A DNA stretch of 64,000 nt. It comes from Comamonas badia DSM 17552 (lineage in GTDB: Bacteria > Pseudomonadota > Gammaproteobacteria > Burkholderiales > Burkholderiaceae_C). The number at the start of each line of letters is the position of its first letter. The stretch's first letter is position 1. The stretch covers positions 620,001 to 684,000 of the forward strand of contig NZ_AXVM01000001.1 of NCBI RefSeq assembly GCF_000484635.1. The letters run 5' to 3'. The position numbers and the translations under genes were made by a program. Shown one piece after another: positions 61,419-64,000 of the stretch. The notes beneath the pieces are model-generated. The model did not search any database and had not been told where the DNA came from. It saw only the letters and a program-made list of their open reading frames with translations.

Positions 61419-62387
61419 TCAGTCGAATGAACCAATGCGTTTGAGGTTACCGAAGTTCATCCAGACAAAAAAGGCTTTGCCCACGATATTCGCTTCCGGT
61501 ACAAACCCCCAATAGCGCGAATCGAGCGAATTATCGCGGTTGTCACCCATCATGAAATAGTGGCCCGCCGGCACCTTGCACACCACGCCTTCGATGCTGT
61601 AGGTGCAGTGGTCGCGGTAGTGGAATTCACTCGCCCCCTGCACAAAGGCTGGCACGTCCTTGTTCAAAATGATGTTGTGCGTGTGCAGGCCCAGCTGCTC
61701 CTGCCTCTGGGCGAAATAGCGCATCGCATCCGCGTCGAAGAATTCGGGCAACTCCTTCACCGGCACTTCCTTGCCGTTGATGGTCAGGCGCTTGTTCAGA
61801 TAAGCCACTTCGTCGCCTGGCACGCCCACCACCCGCTTGATGTAGTCCAGGCTCGGCTGCGGCGGGTAGCGAAACACCATCACATCGCCGCGCTGCGGTG
61901 CATTGCCTTGCGTGAGACGGGTATTGAAGACCGGCAGGCGCAGACCATAGGTGTATTTATTGACCAGAATCAGGTCGCCCACCAGCAAGGTGGGAATCAT
62001 GGAGCCCGACGGAATCTTGAACGGCTCGAACAGGAACGAACGCAGCAGAAACACCGCGCAGATCACCGGGAACAGCCCTGCCGTCCAGTCCAGCCACCAA
62101 GGCTGCGCCAGCAGGCGTCCCTGGACCTCCGTGGCGCCGTCGTCGTCCGTTTTCGCGATACCCATGCGCTCGAGTTCGCCGCGCCGCTGCGCCGCCGCCT
62201 GCTGCACCGCCTGCACCGCACGCCTGCGCTGGGGCAGGAAATAAAACCGCTCGGCCAGCCAGTACAGGCCCGTCACCAGGGTTGCCAGCATGAGCAGCAA
62301 GGCGAAATTGCCTTCGATCGCGCCGAAATACCAGGCGCCCACGTAGGCGACAAAGGCCGCGAGCACAACGGCTGTGATGGCTTGCAT
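61419..62387 (-). CDS. lepB: Signal peptidase I
   Basis: A 322-residue leader peptidase that removes Sec/Tat signal peptides. Two N-terminal membrane segments (ITAVVLAAFVAYVGAWYFGA and a second near 25-45) are followed by another near PVICAVFLLRSF, then the serine motif KIPSGSMIPTLLVGDLILVN and the lysine motif LDYIKRVVGVPGDEVAYLN. The box E GDNRDNSLDSRYWGFVPE is present. I start it at 62387 (MQAITAVV); the extra 47 residues of the longer frame lie in the lepA-lepB junction. Downstream of lepA by 5 bp. Confidence 0.97.
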   Translation of the reverse strand: MQAITAVVLAAFVAYVGAWYFGAIEGNFALLLMLATLVTGLYWLAERFYFLPQRRRAVQAVQQAAAQRRGELERMGIAKTDDDGATEVQGRLLAQPWWLDWTAGLFPVICAVFLLRSFLFEPFKIPSGSMIPTLLVGDLILVNKYTYGLRLPVFNTRLTQGNAPQRGDVMVFRYPPQPSLDYIKRVVGVPGDEVAYLNKRLTINGKEVPVKELPEFFDADAMRYFAQRQEQLGLHTHNIILNKDVPAFVQGASEFHYRDHCTYSIEGVVCKVPAGHYFMMGDNRDNSLDSRYWGFVPEANIVGKAFFVWMNFGNLKRIGSFD

Positions 62388-62392
62388 AAACG

Positions 62393-64000
62393 TCAATCCT
62401 CTATTTGCAGGATGGCCAGGAACGCCTCCTGCGGCACCTCGACGGAGCCAATTTGTTTCATGCGTTTCTTGCCCGCCTTCTGTTTTTCCAGCAACTTGCG
62501 CTTGCGCGAAATGTCGCCGCCGTAGCACTTGGCCAGCACGTTCTTGCGCAGCGCCTTCACCGTCTCGCGTGCGATGATGTTGGCACCGATCGCCGCCTGG
62601 ATCGCCACGTCGAACATCTGGCGGCTGATGATCTCGCGCATCTTGGCCACCACCGCACGCCCACGGTATTGCGACTGGCTGCGGTGCACGATGATGGAGA
62701 GCGCATCGACCTTCTCGCCGTTGAGCAGGATGTCCACCTTGACCACGTCGGAGGCGCGGTACTCCTTGAAGGCGTAGTCCATCGACGCATAGCCGCGCGA
62801 AATCGACTTCAGCTTGTCGAAAAAATCAAGCACGATCTCGCCCAGCGGCAATTCGTAGGTCAACATGACCTGGCGGCCATGGTATTGCATGTTGAGCTGG
62901 ATGCCGCGCTTTTGGTTGGCCAGCGTCATCACCGGGCCGACGTAATCCTGCGGCATGTACAGATGCACCGTGACGATGGGCTCGCGCACCTCCTCGATGT
63001 GGCCCGGCTCCGGCATCTTGGCAGGGTTCTCGACGCGTATCACCTCGCCGCCCCCCTTGACCACTTCATACACCACGCTGGGCGCGGTGGTGATGAGGTC
63101 CTGGTCAAACTCACGTTCCAGGCGCTCCTGCACGATCTCCATGTGCAGCAGTCCGAGAAAACCGCAGCGAAAGCCAAAGCCCAGCGCCTGGCTGACCTCG
63201 GGCTCGAAATGCAGCGAGGCGTCGTTGAGTTGCAGCTTCTCCAGCGCGTCACGCAACTGGTCGTACTGGCTGGCCTCGGTGGGATACAGGCCGGCGAACA
63301 CCTGCGGCTGGATTTCCTTGAAGCCGGGCAGCGCCTGCGTGGCCGGCCCGGCGTTGTTCGGCAGCTTTTTTTCCAGCGTGACGGTATCGCCCACCTTGGC
63401 CGCCTTGAGCTCCTTGATGCCGCAGATGAGGTAGCCGACCTCGCCCGCCCTGAGCTCGTCGCGCTGCTGCTGCGCCGGCGTGAACACGCCCAACTGGTTG
63501 GCCTCATAGGCAGCGCCCGTGGCCATGAGCTTGATGCGCTCACCCTTCCTGAGCCGCCCATCCACCATGCGCAGCAGCATCACCACGCCGACATAACTGT
63601 CAAACCACGAATCAATGATCATCGCGCGCAGCGGCCCGTCCGCATTGCCCCGAGGCGGCGGCACCTTGGCGACGACGGCCTCCAGGATGTCATCAATGCC
63701 CATGCCGGTCTTGGCAGAGCAGGGGATGGCATCGCTCGCGTCGATGCCGATCACGTCCTCTATCTCCTGCTTGGCCGTCTCGGGGTCGGCCTGCGGCAGG
63801 TCCATCTTGTTGAGCACCGGCAGCACTTCCACACCCAGGTCCAGGGCGGTGTAGCAGTTGGCCACGGTTTGCGCCTCAACGCCCTGGCTGGCGTCCACCA
63901 CCAGCAATGCGCCCTCGCATGCCGACAGTGAACGGCTGACCTCGTAGGAAAAATCCACGTGGCCAGGCGTGTCAATGAGGTTCAGGTTGTACACCTGCCC
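62393..64000 (-). CDS. lepA: Elongation factor 4 (LepA), 5' end beyond the window
   Basis: The C-terminal 535 or so residues of the ribosomal back-translocase GTPase LepA/EF4, normally about 600 residues; the N-terminus with the G1 P-loop lies past base 64000. Visible G-domain motifs are [18 protein letters not shown] (G3) and [15 protein letters not shown] (G4). [16 protein letters not shown] (G5), the LepA-specific [20 protein letters not shown] and [19 protein letters not shown] follow. The unique C-terminal domain ends [38 protein letters not shown]. It heads the long minus-strand operon. Confidence 0.97.
   Translation of the reverse strand, partial: GQVYNLNLIDTPGHVDFSYEVSRSLSACEGALLVVDASQGVEAQTVANCYTALDLGVEVLPVLNKMDLPQADPETAKQEIEDVIGIDASDAIPCSAKTGMGIDDILEAVVAKVPPPRGNADGPLRAMIIDSWFDSYVGVVMLLRMVDGRLRKGERIKLMATGAAYEANQLGVFTPAQQQRDELRAGEVGYLICGIKELKAAKVGDTVTLEKKLPNNAGPATQALPGFKEIQPQVFAGLYPTEASQYDQLRDALEKLQLNDASLHFEPEVSQALGFGFRCGFLGLLHMEIVQERLEREFDQDLITTAPSVVYEVVKGGGEVIRVENPAKMPEPGHIEEVREPIVTVHLYMPQDYVGPVMTLANQKRGIQLNMQYHGRQVMLTYELPLGEIVLDFFDKLKSISRGYASMDYAFKEYRASDVVKVDILLNGEKVDALSIIVHRSQSQYRGRAVVAKMREIISRQMFDVAIQAAIGANIIARETVKALRKNVLAKCYGGDISRKRKLLEKQKAGKKRMKQIGSVEVPQEAFLAILQIED

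Overview
The window is about 64 kb of high-GC DNA. Gene content and gene order fit a betaproteobacterium of the order Burkholderiales, most likely family Comamonadaceae. Supporting signs are the leuC-D-B / asd / fimV / truA / trpF-B-A / accD series, the lepA-lepB-DUF4845-rnc-era-recO-pdxJ-acpS-nagZ series, and a mutL with the endonuclease motif typical of bacteria without MutH. The family assignment is an inference; no rRNA or tRNA gene lies in the window.

Layout. 0.1-8.4 kb: an Lrp/AsnC regulator, then a purine-salvage and catabolism cluster (xdhA, xdhB, LysR regulator, AzgA-type purine permease, guanine deaminase) without the usual xdhC. 8.4-9.1 kb: a DedA membrane protein, convergent. 9.2-17.1 kb: an RND multidrug-efflux operon (adaptor, pump, outer-membrane factor) ending in its likely TetR repressor, then a frameshifted type II NADH dehydrogenase. 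17.1-20.5 kb: mutL and gdhA. 20.5-24.1 kb: a foreign-looking islet of lower GC, holding an intact tumA antitoxin gene with a decayed tumE toxin gene, a MarR regulator divergent from a tannase/feruloyl-esterase lipoprotein, and a 3' remnant of an IS630-type transposase. 24.1-29.2 kb: two ABC-transporter genes, a 2OG-Fe(II) oxygenase, a small secreted protein and a beta-CASP metallo-hydrolase. 29.3-32.7 kb: leuC, an entericidin-like lipoprotein, leuD, leuB. 32.7-37.9 kb: one 1734-residue protein fusing an exonuclease-like domain, a RecQ-type SF2 helicase and a UvrD-type SF1 helicase. 38-46.7 kb: asd, preceded by a threonine-rich leader ORF, then fimV, truA, trpF, trpB, trpA, accD. 46.8-50.2 kb: yggT, a Lon-substrate-binding-domain protein, lysS, a small MscS channel. 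50.4-55.2 kb: a complete liv ABC transporter (livK-H-M-G-F). 55.2-64 kb, minus strand: 6-phosphofructokinase, nagZ, acpS, pdxJ, recO, era, rnc, a DUF4845 protein, lepB and a truncated lepA.

The most notable items are the exonuclease-RecQ-UvrD fusion lying between leuB and asd; the candidate threonine-codon attenuator ahead of asd; two families of dispersed imperfect-hairpin repeats, which reach into coding sequence in mutL, acpS and dedA; the tannase-family enzyme in which both cysteines of the family's Cys-Ser/His-Cys motif are serine; and the decayed TumE toxin beside an intact TumA. Much of the rest is ordinary housekeeping DNA.
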